DNA from: Nocardia cyriacigeorgica GUH-2
GTDB taxonomy: Bacteria; Actinomycetota; Actinomycetes; Mycobacteriales; Mycobacteriaceae
Direction of reading: 5' to 3'
NCBI RefSeq assembly: GCF_000284035.1
Contig: NC_016887.1
Location: 1,736,001-1,800,000 of the forward strand
DNA: 64,000 bases
The stretch's first letter is position 1; the number at the start of each line of letters is the position of its first letter. The notes beneath the pieces are model-generated. The model did no database searches, was not told the origin of the DNA, and was given only the letters and a program-made list of their open reading frames with translations. The position numbers and the translations under genes were made by a program. This document shows positions 42,840 through 51,820 of this stretch, one piece after another.

Positions 42840-43256
42840 CTACAGCGCCAGCAGAGCCCTCCTCCCGACGTGCGAATCAGCCAGTGGGCGAACGGCTATG
42901 CGCATCAGGGCCACGGCGTTGTCGTCGCCGGCGATGCGGTTGGAGCGCACGGCTCCGCAGGCGAGGCAGTGGTGGATGAGTGCCCATTCGCCGCTGTCGC
43001 GGACCGAGACGCTGATCGCGAGCATTCGTCCTCGGCACGACTCCGCTCGGTCGCCCGGTCGGCGGCTGTCGACGTGCCTGCTGGTCAGGCATTGCGGGCA
43101 GTGGTTGCGGTGGGCGGTGCCGGGGGCCAGTAGGGGTACGTCGAACCTGCAGTGCAGGCAGCGGAAAGTGCCGGTCGGGGATCCGGTGGCGGTCGCGTGC
43201 AGGACGTCCTTGGTGCGTTGCCGACGGCGTGGGGTGGCGTTTCTTCGCGGCATCAT
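42840..43256 (-). CDS. RNHCP-domain protein
   Basis: 138 aa from the ATG at 43256 (next ATG at 43253). A basic N-terminus precedes the zinc-binding fold: FRCLHC, HRNHCPQCL (the RNHCP motif), CRGRM and HHCLACG provide four Cys/His knuckles. Biochemical role unknown; the fold suggests nucleic-acid binding. Second of two tandem paralogues, 8 nt behind the first on the minus strand. Confidence 0.85.
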   Translation of the reverse strand: MMPRRNATPRRRQRTKDVLHATATGSPTGTFRCLHCRFDVPLLAPGTAHRNHCPQCLTSRHVDSRRPGDRAESCRGRMLAISVSVRDSGEWALIHHCLACGAVRSNRIAGDDNAVALMRIAVRPLADSHVGRRALLAL

Positions 43257-43264
43257 CGAGGTCC

Positions 43265-43639
43265 TCACAGCTCGCTGAACACTTCGAGCGGGAAGGGTGG
43301 TTCGGCGAGGGGCCGCACTGCCAGGCGCATCAGGATCAACTGATTGTCATCGGTGGAAACCTGGTGCAGTGACAGTTCGCCGCAGCGGACGCATCGGTGC
43401 ACGAGGGCCCACCGTCCGGTGCGCAGCGCCGCGATCGACAGCGGAGTCATGCGGCCGCCACATTCGGAGTGACCGCGTTCGCGCTGATCGACGGTGTGCC
43501 TGGAGCACAGGCAACTCGGGCAGTGGTTGCGCCTGCTGTCGTCGGGCGCGAGTTCGGCGACGACTAGCCCGCAGGCGAGGCAGGTGAAGGTGCCGGTCCG
43601 TTGTGCTGGACTCGGCGTGGGCGAGGTGGTGTCGGACAC
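43265..43639 (-). CDS. RNHCP-domain protein (tandem paralogue)
   Basis: 124 aa from a GTG at 43639. FTCLACG, RRNHCPSCLCSRH, CGGRM and HRCVRCG repeat the metal-binding order of the downstream neighbour, and the ends LMRLAVRPLAE and LMRIAVRPLAD are nearly the same. This is a local duplication; both copies keep all ligands. Confidence 0.87.
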   Translation of the reverse strand: MSDTTSPTPSPAQRTGTFTCLACGLVVAELAPDDSRRNHCPSCLCSRHTVDQRERGHSECGGRMTPLSIAALRTGRWALVHRCVRCGELSLHQVSTDDNQLILMRLAVRPLAEPPFPLEVFSEL

Positions 43640-43916
43640 CCGGAAGCTCCTGACTGAGACGAGAAAAGTAACAGCGAGAGCCGGCCGAGTGCGCCTCGAC
43701 GATGGCGCGTTACCGAGCAGGCCGGGCCTGGCCGATATGCGCGACGGTCATTCGGTGAGGCGCCCTCGGCGCCATCCGGGGAGTAAACATGCACCATCCT
43801 TCGGTCGGAAGTTCCTGTTCAACGGGTCGATCGAGCACTGTAGGCCGGGGTGTCGAGTGCACGCCAGTGGATTTCCGCCCAGGGCGGCCGGGTCGGCACA
43901 CTCCGCGAGTACGTCG

Positions 43917-45140
43917 TTACGGGATCAGGACCATCTCCGGGTGCAGCAAGCTGGACGGCAGCCGGGCGAGATCGTGGTGCCGACCGAGCGTCGTATCGAA
44001 GAAGCTGCGCAGATAATCACGTTGCACCGCGAGCGACCTGTGCGGATCGATGGTGCCGACGGCCTGCGACGCGGCGGCGGAGGGGATGAGGCCGGCGGTG
44101 ACGAGAGGTGCGGCGATCAACGCGGTGTCGCAGAACGACATGTGTTGTGCGTTGTCGAGCATGAAGTTGAGCCTCGGCCCGGGGGCGGTGGCCCAGAACT
44201 GTTGCCAGCTCGGGACTTCGGCACGGCCGGAACGCTCGCGGCTGATGAGCAGGAACGGCCGGTCCAGGCCCTCGGTCACCACCGAACCCCACAGCCGGCC
44301 GTCCAGGTTCGCCGCCGCCGCGATCCGCCGGTCGTCGTGCATCGCCTGGGCCGCGGTGGCGCCACCCAAGGAATGCCCGAACATCCCGATCTTCGACAGG
44401 TCGAGTGCCTCGGCGAGATTCGCGGGCAGCGGTTGCCGACGCGCGTCCGGGTTCCTGCCTGCGGCGATGTCGGCGAGCCGGTCGAGCACGAACCGCGTAT
44501 CGGAAACCCGCGTCGTCATCGCGAGCGTCCCCTGGGCCTCGACTTCACCGGGACCGGGCGCCTGCGGCAGGACACTGCGCTCGACACGTCCGCCCGGAAA
44601 TTCCGTCGCCGAGGCTTCGTACGTGTGGCTCATGGTCACCACGACGAATCCGTGACTAGCGAGGTCTTCGACGTGAGCGGTACTCAGCTCACGTGGCATG
44701 CCCATGCCTGGGGAGAACACGATGATCGGCCGGGCCCCACGAGAAGTCGCCGCGGGCGCGCCGATATGACCATGGCTGGGTTCCAGCCTCAGCCGGCCAG
44801 CCGTCCCCGGCGCGATCCGCGCAAGGCTGTGAGCATAAATGTCGACCAGAGCGGGGGACATCCATGACCGCGCAGCAGCTCCGGCGACGTCGGCGGCGGG
44901 ATACCAGATGCTGACCATCAACTCGCGCGGCACAGCCGGTTCATACGGATCGCGCCGCGCGGTATCCACCAGGTGCAGGTCCACCACGCCGATGGATTCG
45001 GTGCCAGAGGGTTCCGGCAGCGTGACGAGCACCGGTCGGCGCGTTTCAGGTTCGGCGTGTGCGACGACGTCGACCGTGCTCAATCCCAAGAGAACAAGGA
45101 TCGACACGATTCGAAATACGAGCACCCGCAAGACTTTCAC
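43917..45140 (-). CDS. Secreted alpha/beta hydrolase (PAF-acetylhydrolase-like)
   Basis: 407 aa from a GTG at 45140, which gives an N-terminal signal peptide (VKVLRVLVFRIVSILVLLGL, then STVDVVAHAEP with an AHA cleavage site). Nucleophile elbow GMFGHSLGGATAAQA, oxyanion-hole VFSPGMGMPRE and late Asp/His residues fit the platelet-activating-factor acetylhydrolase/dienelactone hydrolase group. Probably an exported esterase. Single gene. Confidence 0.8.
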   Translation of the reverse strand: MKVLRVLVFRIVSILVLLGLSTVDVVAHAEPETRRPVLVTLPEPSGTESIGVVDLHLVDTARRDPYEPAVPRELMVSIWYPAADVAGAAARSWMSPALVDIYAHSLARIAPGTAGRLRLEPSHGHIGAPAATSRGARPIIVFSPGMGMPRELSTAHVEDLASHGFVVVTMSHTYEASATEFPGGRVERSVLPQAPGPGEVEAQGTLAMTTRVSDTRFVLDRLADIAAGRNPDARRQPLPANLAEALDLSKIGMFGHSLGGATAAQAMHDDRRIAAAANLDGRLWGSVVTEGLDRPFLLISRERSGRAEVPSWQQFWATAPGPRLNFMLDNAQHMSFCDTALIAAPLVTAGLIPSAAASQAVGTIDPHRSLAVQRDYLRSFFDTTLGRHHDLARLPSSLLHPEMVLIP

Positions 45141-45379
45141 TCCCCACACATCGACACCGCAACCGTCGGTCCGCTTCAGCTTAGAAGATCGGCGCGCGTC
45201 GGGCTCGGCGTCTACGCGGCCATGGGATGACCTGGTGAATGTTTGTGTTCGCAATTCGGCGGGTAACAAATTGTGATGATGGCGAGGCAGAGTTGTGGTT
45301 CAGCTGCCGGTCTTCGGGATCGGCGGATCCTCCGCGAGCGCCGGGGTGTGGTGGTGTCCCCGAGGGTGGGGAGCTTCCG

Positions 45380-45472
45380 GTGGATATAACGAGCGCGATC
45401 GTGGTGCTGGTGGTGCCCAGCGTTCTGCTCATCATCGTGGCGTTGACCATGCGTCATTTCGACGCGAGATAG
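45380..45472 (+). CDS. Tiny single-TM protein
   Basis: 30 aa from a GTG at 45380 with GGGGAG upstream: VDITSAIVVLVVPSVLLIIV then ALTMRHFDAR. One transmembrane helix and a basic end. Longer frames through the promoter region are less plausible. No family recognised. Confidence 0.4.
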   Translation: MDITSAIVVLVVPSVLLIIVALTMRHFDAR

Positions 45473-45533
45473 TCCCTCTCGGGCCGGTATCGCCCAGCGC
45501 CGGAACCGGCCGCTACAGCGAAAGGTGCGCAGC

Positions 45534-46010
45534 ATGGATCCTGGTTCCGAATCCACACCGATAGCCGCCGCGGCGGTCAGCCTGGGGTTGCCGGCCGGTC
45601 CGGACGCGGCAGCGACATTGCAGACGATCGCCGAAACCGTCGCGGTCACAGAGGCTTTCGAGCATGACGACGTCGACGCCATCGGGCTCGTTGTCAACGA
45701 GATGACTACGGGGCTTATCGACAATGCGGATGAGGACGCCGTGGTGCGTTGCGAAATCACTTCCAGTGCAAGAGTTGTGCATGTGCAGCTCGGCGCCGCC
45801 ACCCGCACCGCACCGCCGGGCGATGCCCACGATCTCGATTGGCAGGTCGTCTATGCGCTCGCGCCGTCGGCGACCGTGCGCACTCGGCCCAGCAGCGCCG
45901 GCGACGGCTGCTGGACCGAGATGCAGTTCCGCTGGGACCGCGGCCGGTGCGGCACCCGCGGCGCCCACGCGCTCCGTGGTCTCGATGGATTCAGTTCGTC
46001 GGCGGCATGA
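45534..46010 (+). CDS. Anti-sigma-factor/HATPase-like protein, degenerate
   Basis: 158 aa from the ATG at 45534 with AAAGG upstream. [20 protein letters not shown] resembles the N-box of RsbW-type GHKL ATPases (NExxxNAIxHA), but the second Asn position is Thr-Gly-Leu and the Gly-box is unclear. It may be a divergent regulator that no longer hydrolyses ATP. The 3' end overlaps the convergent fasciclin gene by 20 bp. Confidence 0.55.
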   Translation: MDPGSESTPIAAAAVSLGLPAGPDAAATLQTIAETVAVTEAFEHDDVDAIGLVVNEMTTGLIDNADEDAVVRCEITSSARVVHVQLGAATRTAPPGDAHDLDWQVVYALAPSATVRTRPSSAGDGCWTEMQFRWDRGRCGTRGAHALRGLDGFSSSAA

Positions 46011-46650
46011 GCACCGCGTCGATCAGGTAGACCGTCGCGTTGCGGGTCTGTACGCCGCCGCAGATCACCGCGGCCTCGCCGACCTCGATGCCCTCACCGG
46101 ATCGGGTCACGGTGACCTCGGCTCCCTGCACGGTCTTATGGGTTCCGGCGATCTCGTCGGGGCCCAGGCGTCCCGGCACCGCATGGTAGGTGAGCACCGT
46201 GGCCAGCAGTTGGGCGTCGGTCTTCAACGCCTCGAGCGTGGCCGGATCGACTGCCGCGAACGCCTCGTCGACTGGGGCGAAGATGGTGAACTCCCCGGAG
46301 TTGAGCGTGTCGACCAGGTTGACCTGCGGATTCAGTTGGCCGGACACTGCCGCCGTGAGCTGGGTGAGCAGCGGGTTGTTCGCGGCGGCCACGCCGACCG
46401 GTTCGGCCGCCATGCCCTCGACCGAGCCCGGCCCGCTCGGCACCTGCTCGGCGTAGGCCGCACAGCCCGGCCCCACCAGATCGGCGGCGGGACCGCCGGC
46501 CGGCATCGACGTCTCCGGTGCCATGGTCGTGGCCATCGCTTCCGTCGTCGCGGCCGGTGACGAGGAGTCCGATTCGTCATCGGTGCATCCGGCGGCCGTG
46601 ACGGCGAAGGCGAGCAGAACGGTCGCCACTGCGGCTCTGGTTGTTCTCAT
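45991..46650 (-). CDS. Fasciclin-domain lipoprotein (MPT83-like)
   Basis: 219 aa. Signal peptide with lipobox VTAAGC (about 17-22), a Ser/Thr/Ala-rich linker, then a FAS1 domain ([53 protein letters not shown]). Very close in layout to mycobacterial MPT83. It should be anchored to the cell surface and mediate adhesion or envelope contacts. Overlaps the convergent ATPase-like gene by 20 bp. Confidence 0.9.
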   Translation of the reverse strand: MRTTRAAVATVLLAFAVTAAGCTDDESDSSSPAATTEAMATTMAPETSMPAGGPAADLVGPGCAAYAEQVPSGPGSVEGMAAEPVGVAAANNPLLTQLTAAVSGQLNPQVNLVDTLNSGEFTIFAPVDEAFAAVDPATLEALKTDAQLLATVLTYHAVPGRLGPDEIAGTHKTVQGAEVTVTRSGEGIEVGEAAVICGGVQTRNATVYLIDAVLMPPTN

Positions 46651-46703
46651 GTCGTTCACCAACTTTCCTCGGGCGGCGGGTGACCGTCGCACTTGCCGAT
46701 GTC

Positions 46704-48032
46704 TCACATGCCCGCGCACTCCGCGATCGGCGCGGGATAACGCGCGGGGTCGATGCCGTGCCGCCAGGGTCGATGGATCGCGGCGCCGGGCAGCTCGGCC
46801 AGTTCGGGAATCCAGCGCCGCACGTAGTCGCCGCCGGGATCGAAGCGGGCGGCCTGGCGCAGCGGATTGAGGACGCGATTGGGGCGGGTGTCGGTGCCCG
46901 TACCCGCGGCCCACTGCCAGTTGAGCTGATTGTTGGCCAAGTCCCCGTCGACGAGCCAGTGCAGGAAATGGCGGGCGCCGATCCGCCAATCGATGCGCAA
47001 GGACTTGGTGAGGAAACTGGCGGCGATCAGCCGCGCACGGCCCGGCATCCAGCCTTCGGCGCGTAACTGACGCATCCCGGCATCGACGATCGGCAGTCCG
47101 GTGCGTCCCTGCTGCCAGGCCTCGACGGCGTGCGGGTCGGTGCGCCAGGTGATCCGCCGCGGCCGGTAGTCGGACCAGGCGGCGTCGGGGCGAGCGGCGA
47201 GCACCTGATGGTGGAAGTCGCGCCAGGCCAGTTGCCGGGCGAACGCGTGCCCGCCGCCGGAATCCGGATCCACCGCGGCGAGCACCTGTGCCGGCGACAG
47301 GCAGCCGAAATGCAGGTAGGGCGACAGATGTGAGGTGGCGTCGGCGTCGAGGGCGTCGCTGAGCCGGTCGTAGTCGTGTATGCCGTGGGAAACCCACTGG
47401 CGCAGCAGCTTTCGCCCAGTGGATTCGCCGCCCACGGATAGGTGTGGCGATCCGGGACCATCACACAGATCGGCCGCGTCAGGTAGCGGATCGGTCGGCA
47501 CCGGGAAAGTGCCGAGTTTTCTGGGGGCGGGGATAGGGTCGCGTCGATGAGTCTCGGTCCACCGCCGGAAATACGGGGTGAAGACCGCGAAATGATCACC
47601 GCCGCCGGATGGTCGCAGCGCGGCGGGATCGACCGCCGTAATGGTTTCCCCATGCAGATGCAGCCTGCATTCGGTGAGTTCCGCGCGCAGGCGACGTGCC
47701 CGGCGCGCGCTGTAGGCGCTCACATCGGCTGCCAGATGCACATCGGTAGCGCCGGCCTCGCGAGCCAGCCGCGCGGTCTCCGTCACGGTGTCGCCCCTGC
47801 GGAGCACCAAATGACTACCGCGACGGTGCAATTCGTCATCGAGTTCGGCCAGCGCGGCAAGCAGGAAACGAATCCGGTTGGGGGCGCCGAAACGGGTGAG
47901 GATGGCGTCGTCGGCGACGAACAGCGGAATCACCGGTGACCCGTGATCGGACGCAGCGGCCAAGACCGGATTGTCGTGGATCCGCAGATCGCGGGTGAAC
48001 AGCGCGATCGAGGGAGCCGAGGATGCGGTCAT
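46704..48032 (-). CDS. phr: Deoxyribodipyrimidine photo-lyase
   Basis: 442 aa from the ATG at 48032, overlapping the lipocalin stop (ATGA). The N-terminal antenna domain starts [14 protein letters not shown]. The C-terminal FAD domain carries [40 protein letters not shown] and [15 protein letters not shown], the class I CPD photolyase signatures. It repairs UV-induced cyclobutane dimers with blue light. Co-transcribed with the lipocalin and divergent from the light-sensing MerR gene. Confidence 0.93.
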   Translation of the reverse strand: MTASSAPSIALFTRDLRIHDNPVLAAASDHGSPVIPLFVADDAILTRFGAPNRIRFLLAALAELDDELHRRGSHLVLRRGDTVTETARLAREAGATDVHLAADVSAYSARRARRLRAELTECRLHLHGETITAVDPAALRPSGGGDHFAVFTPYFRRWTETHRRDPIPAPRKLGTFPVPTDPLPDAADLCDGPGSPHLSVGGESTGRKLLRQWVSHGIHDYDRLSDALDADATSHLSPYLHFGCLSPAQVLAAVDPDSGGGHAFARQLAWRDFHHQVLAARPDAAWSDYRPRRITWRTDPHAVEAWQQGRTGLPIVDAGMRQLRAEGWMPGRARLIAASFLTKSLRIDWRIGARHFLHWLVDGDLANNQLNWQWAAGTGTDTRPNRVLNPLRQAARFDPGGDYVRRWIPELAELPGAAIHRPWRHGIDPARYPAPIAECAGM

Positions 48033-48646
48033 CGTGTACACAGCGGCGCGATATCGCCGATGCCGCCGGTGGTGGGTGAGGTCAGGTAGACGCAGGGGCT
48101 CTGGCCGACGGCCGTGATGGCGGCGCGCACATCGTCCCAGGTCGCGGGGTCCAGCTGTGGTGCGCGGGCCAGGACGAAGCCCGACAGCCGGGTCGGGTCG
48201 GTCACCAGGGCCCACGAATAGTCCGGCCCCAAGGCCGTGACGATGTAGTTGGTCGGCCCGCTCGGCTGGTCCTGACCGGGCGCACCTGGGAAGCTGACGT
48301 GCAACTGGGCGCGGGTCCGCGGGTCGTTCACCGTCGCGGTGCCCTGGATCTGGTTCAGCTCGCCGGTCCACGTCACGCATGAGTTGCGGACGGCGATGTC
48401 GCCTCGCTCGGTCAGAGCGTATTCGGCTGTCGTATCGCGGGCGCAAGAGAGGTTGAAAATCTGTGGTACCGCGGCCAATTGGCGCCAAGTGCCGAGATAG
48501 CGCTGGACGTCGAGTTCGGCGACCGGACGCGGTGGCGCGAGCGGGCCGGGCTGCGGATCGGCCCCGGCCGGCGGCGCCATCAGGACCGCCACGGCGGCGA
48601 TACCTGCTGCAATCGCGGCTCGCCTGGACGTGCTGAGTGATCTCAT
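48029..48646 (-). CDS. Secreted lipocalin
   Basis: 205 aa from the ATG at 48646. Signal peptide to about residue 29 (PPAGADPQ). The lipocalin GxW signature is in DVQRYLGTWRQLAAVP, followed by eight-strand barrel features (YIVTALGPDYSWALVTDPTR). Bacterial lipocalins of this kind are often next to photolyase and carotenoid or LitR genes and may bind hydrophobic pigments or oxidised lipids. Coupled to phr by an ATGA overlap. Confidence 0.87.
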   Translation of the reverse strand: MRSLSTSRRAAIAAGIAAVAVLMAPPAGADPQPGPLAPPRPVAELDVQRYLGTWRQLAAVPQIFNLSCARDTTAEYALTERGDIAVRNSCVTWTGELNQIQGTATVNDPRTRAQLHVSFPGAPGQDQPSGPTNYIVTALGPDYSWALVTDPTRLSGFVLARAPQLDPATWDDVRAAITAVGQSPCVYLTSPTTGGIGDIAPLCTR

Positions 48647-48689
48647 CGGACGCTCCTCAGGTCTCGGTGACCGCACCAACGGTAGCATA

Positions 48690-48711
48690 AAACGATGCAG
48701 AAACGATGCAA
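48690..48711. promoter_or_regulatory. 11-bp-spaced direct repeats, candidate LitR/CarH operator
   Basis: AAACGATGCA occurs at 48690-48699 and 48701-48710, exactly one helical turn apart, between the divergent lipocalin and MerR genes. A weaker third unit may lie just before (48678-48688). CarH/LitR tetramers bind such 11-bp direct repeats in the dark. Confidence 0.65.
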
Positions 48712-48761
48712 TATTGGGTCGCGTTCCGGAGGCGCCCCGGTGAACCAGGCAGAATGACACC

Positions 48762-49622
48762 ATGCTCGCCGGGTCCTCCTCTCCGCCCGACGCGTCGGGA
48801 TACCCGGTGCGTGTCGTCGCCGAGCGCCTCGGCATCCCCACCGCGACCCTGCGCAGCTGGAATCAGCGCTACGGCATCGGCCCGGCCCGCGAACCCGGAC
48901 GTCATCGCCTCTACACCGAGGCCGATATCGCCGTCGTGCGGCGGATGCTGGAGCTGGTGCGTGCCGGTGCCAGCCCGGCGAGCGCGGCCGCCGCGGTCAC
49001 CAGCCGGCCGGCCGCGCCCGCGCACGGCGACTGGGTGACGCTGCTGGCGGCGGCGTTCGAGCTGGACACCCAGACCATGGCCGAACAGCTGGGCGCGCAC
49101 CTGCACACCTATGGCGTCATCGATACCTGGGAGTCGCTGTGCCGCCCGGCATTCGCGCGGATCGTCGAGCGGCAACTGGGCGGTGAGGGCTGCGTCGATG
49201 TCGAACATCTGCTGTCCTGGTCGATCACCGCCGCGTTGCACAGCTACCGGCCGCCGACGGCGCCAGCCAACTCGCGGTCGGCGGTGCTGGCATGCACCAG
49301 CGGGGAAACCCACGTGCTCGCACTGGAAGCCTTGCGGGCCGCGCTCGCCGAACGGGGAGTGAGCGTCTGGATGCTCGGCGCCAATGTCCCCACCGCCGCG
49401 CTCTCCGACACGCTCGCGCGTACCGATCGCACCCCGGTGGTGGTGCTGTGGTCTCAGCAGGAATCCACCGCGCTGATCTCGGCGATCCGCGCCGGACAGG
49501 CCGCGGGTGCCCGGGTGCTGGTGGGCGGGCCGGGCTGGGAATCGGTGATCCTGCCGGCCTCGACCATCAGCCTGACCGGGCTCGCCGATGCGGTGGACCG
49601 GGTGATCGGCGCTGGCGACTGA
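48762..49622 (+). CDS. MerR-family B12-binding light-responsive regulator (LitR/CarH-like)
   Basis: 286 aa. The MerR helix-turn-helix is VRVVAERLGIPTATLRSWNQ followed by RYGIGP. A four-helix region has the DVEHLLSWS Glu-His, and the cobalamin-binding domain has SGETHVLALEAL (His as cobalt ligand, though the usual ExHxxG Gly is Ala) and WMLGANVP. Adenosylcobalamin keeps such repressors on DNA in the dark and light releases them. The divergent lipocalin-photolyase operon and 11-bp repeats are its likely target. Confidence 0.85.
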   Translation: MLAGSSSPPDASGYPVRVVAERLGIPTATLRSWNQRYGIGPAREPGRHRLYTEADIAVVRRMLELVRAGASPASAAAAVTSRPAAPAHGDWVTLLAAAFELDTQTMAEQLGAHLHTYGVIDTWESLCRPAFARIVERQLGGEGCVDVEHLLSWSITAALHSYRPPTAPANSRSAVLACTSGETHVLALEALRAALAERGVSVWMLGANVPTAALSDTLARTDRTPVVVLWSQQESTALISAIRAGQAAGARVLVGGPGWESVILPASTISLTGLADAVDRVIGAGD

Positions 49623-49735
49623 CCGCCGTTCGCATCGTTTGTGCCTCGAAATGCGCTAGCGTGGAGCGCACCTGCGGTTGAGCCGCAGATCGCCGTCCGG
49701 CGCTGTGCCGGCGCCGATTCTGAGAAGGTGGTCGG

Positions 49736-51820
49736 GTGGACATCTGGAACCGGTATGCCTCGGTGGTGAGTTCTCGCCGGTCGTGGTGGGTGCTGATCGT
49801 GCTCGCCATCGCCGCGATCGGCGTCATCGGCGCGGTCGGGGAGAACGAGTCCGCGGGCGAGGCGCCGAACTCGCTGCCCGACGGTAATCAGTCCGCACAG
49901 ATCGAACAGGCGCTGGCGCAGTTCCCCGATGCCGGCTCGGCCGCGGCGGTCATCGTGGTCTCCCGTGACGACGGCGCCGCGCTGACCGACGCCGATCTGG
50001 CGGCGGCTCGCGACGCAGTGGCCCGGGCCGGCGCGGGCGAACCCGGCGAGATCCACCTGGTCACCGCGCCGGACGGTGCCGCGGCCATCGGCCAGGTCCC
50101 GGTCTCCACTGAGCTCAGCGGGTTCGCACTCACCGACGAGATCGACCGGCTCCGCACGGTTTCCACGACCGGCCTGCCCGAGGAGCTACAACTCCAGGTG
50201 ACCGGCGGGCCGGCCTTCGGCGCCGATATCGCCGACTCGTTCTCCGGCGCGAATGCCACTCTGCTGGCGGTCACCGCCGCCGTCGTGGCGATCTTGCTGA
50301 TCGTCACGTACCGGTCGCCGGTGCTGTGGCTGATCCCGCTGTTCATCGTCGGTCTCGCCGACCGGGTCGCCACCAGCGTCGGCACCGGACTGGCCGCGCT
50401 GACCGAGCTCAGCTTCGACGGCTCCACCTCGGGCATCACCAGCGTGCTGGTCTTCGGTGCGGGCACCAACTACGCGCTGCTGCTGGTGTCGCGGTATCGC
50501 GACGAATTACGGCGCGAATCCGACCACCGCAGCGCGCTGCACCGCGCCTGCCGCCGAGCCGGGCCCGCCATCCTCGCCAGCAACCTCACCGTCGTCTCCG
50601 CGCTGCTGATCCTGCTGCTGGCGTCGGTACCGAGCACCCGCAGCCTGGGCGCATCGGCTGCCGCCGGGTTGCTGGTCGTGGTGGTGTTCGTGCTGTTCGG
50701 CTTGCCTGCCGCGCTGGCGCTGTGCGGCCGGAAGGTGTTCTGGCCCTTCGTGCCCGAGGCGGGCGGACCCGATGTGACCGAGACCGGCGTCTGGCATGCG
50801 ATCGCGACGCGAGTGGTCGAACGACGCGCCCTGGTGGCAACCAGCGCGACGGCCGCACTGGTGGTGTGCGCGGCCGGGTTGTTCACCGTCGACGTCGGGC
50901 TCTCGCAAACCGAACAGTTCCGGGTGCAGGCCGAATCGGTGGCCGGATTCGAGACCTTGGCCGCGCATTTCCCGGCGGGCACCGGCGATCCCGCGGTCGT
51001 GGTCGCGCGTTCGGTAGCGGCCCCGCAGGTGGAGCAAGCGCTGACCGACACGCCCGGCGTTCAGCGCGTCACCCGCACCGGCACTGCGGATTCCGGGCTG
51101 ACGCGCTGGGCGGTGGTGATCGACGCGCCGCCGGAATCCGAACGCGCCTTCGCCCAGATCGAGTCGATGCGCGACCGGCTGGCCGCCATCCCGGACGCGG
51201 ACGCCCTGGTCGGCGGCAGCGACGCGGAGGCCCTCGACACCCGCAACGCGGCGAGCCGGGACCGCGCGGTGATCATTCCGCTGATCTTGCTGGTCGTGCT
51301 GATCATCCTGATCGGGCTGCTGCGGGCGATCCCGGCAGCGCTGGTGCTGGTCACGGTGACGGTGCTGAGCGCGCTCGCGGCGCTGGGGCTCGGCAGCTGG
51401 GTCAGCGTGCACCTGTTCGGGTTCCCGGCCATCGACACCAATATTCCGCTGTTCGCCTTCCTGTTCCTGGTGGCGCTCGGCGTGGACTATTCGATCTTTC
51501 TGGTGGTCCGTGCGCGCGAGGAGACACCGGGCCACGGCACCACGCAGGGGATCGTGCGGGCGGTCGCCACGACCGGCACCGTCATCACCAGCGCGGGTTT
51601 GGTGCTGGCGGCGGTGTTCTGCGTGCTCGGTGTGCTGCCCCTGATCACCCTCACCCAGCTGGGAATTGTGGTGGGCCTCGGCATCCTGCTCGACACCTTC
51701 GTCGTGCGCACCGTCATCGTTCCGGCCGCCTTCGCCACCATCGGCGATCGCATCTGGTGGCCGAGCGTGCTCACCGGTGCGACGGCGGCCGAGGACGCCG
51801 GGTCCCGCGTCAGGACGTGA
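49736..51820 (+). CDS. MMPL-family transporter
   Basis: 694 aa from a GTG at 49736. Two RND halves, with AGTNYALLLVSRYRDELRRE in the first and LGVDYSIFLVVRAREE in the second. The first half has Asn in place of the usual Asp before Tyr (GTNY), while the second keeps Asp-Tyr, so only one proton-relay half looks standard. The N-terminus SSRRSWWVLIVLAIAAIGV is the first helix. Converges on the WS/DGAT gene with 11 bp overlap. Confidence 0.9.
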   Translation: MDIWNRYASVVSSRRSWWVLIVLAIAAIGVIGAVGENESAGEAPNSLPDGNQSAQIEQALAQFPDAGSAAAVIVVSRDDGAALTDADLAAARDAVARAGAGEPGEIHLVTAPDGAAAIGQVPVSTELSGFALTDEIDRLRTVSTTGLPEELQLQVTGGPAFGADIADSFSGANATLLAVTAAVVAILLIVTYRSPVLWLIPLFIVGLADRVATSVGTGLAALTELSFDGSTSGITSVLVFGAGTNYALLLVSRYRDELRRESDHRSALHRACRRAGPAILASNLTVVSALLILLLASVPSTRSLGASAAAGLLVVVVFVLFGLPAALALCGRKVFWPFVPEAGGPDVTETGVWHAIATRVVERRALVATSATAALVVCAAGLFTVDVGLSQTEQFRVQAESVAGFETLAAHFPAGTGDPAVVVARSVAAPQVEQALTDTPGVQRVTRTGTADSGLTRWAVVIDAPPESERAFAQIESMRDRLAAIPDADALVGGSDAEALDTRNAASRDRAVIIPLILLVVLIILIGLLRAIPAALVLVTVTVLSALAALGLGSWVSVHLFGFPAIDTNIPLFAFLFLVALGVDYSIFLVVRAREETPGHGTTQGIVRAVATTGTVITSAGLVLAAVFCVLGVLPLITLTQLGIVVGLGILLDTFVVRTVIVPAAFATIGDRIWWPSVLTGATAAEDAGSRVRT

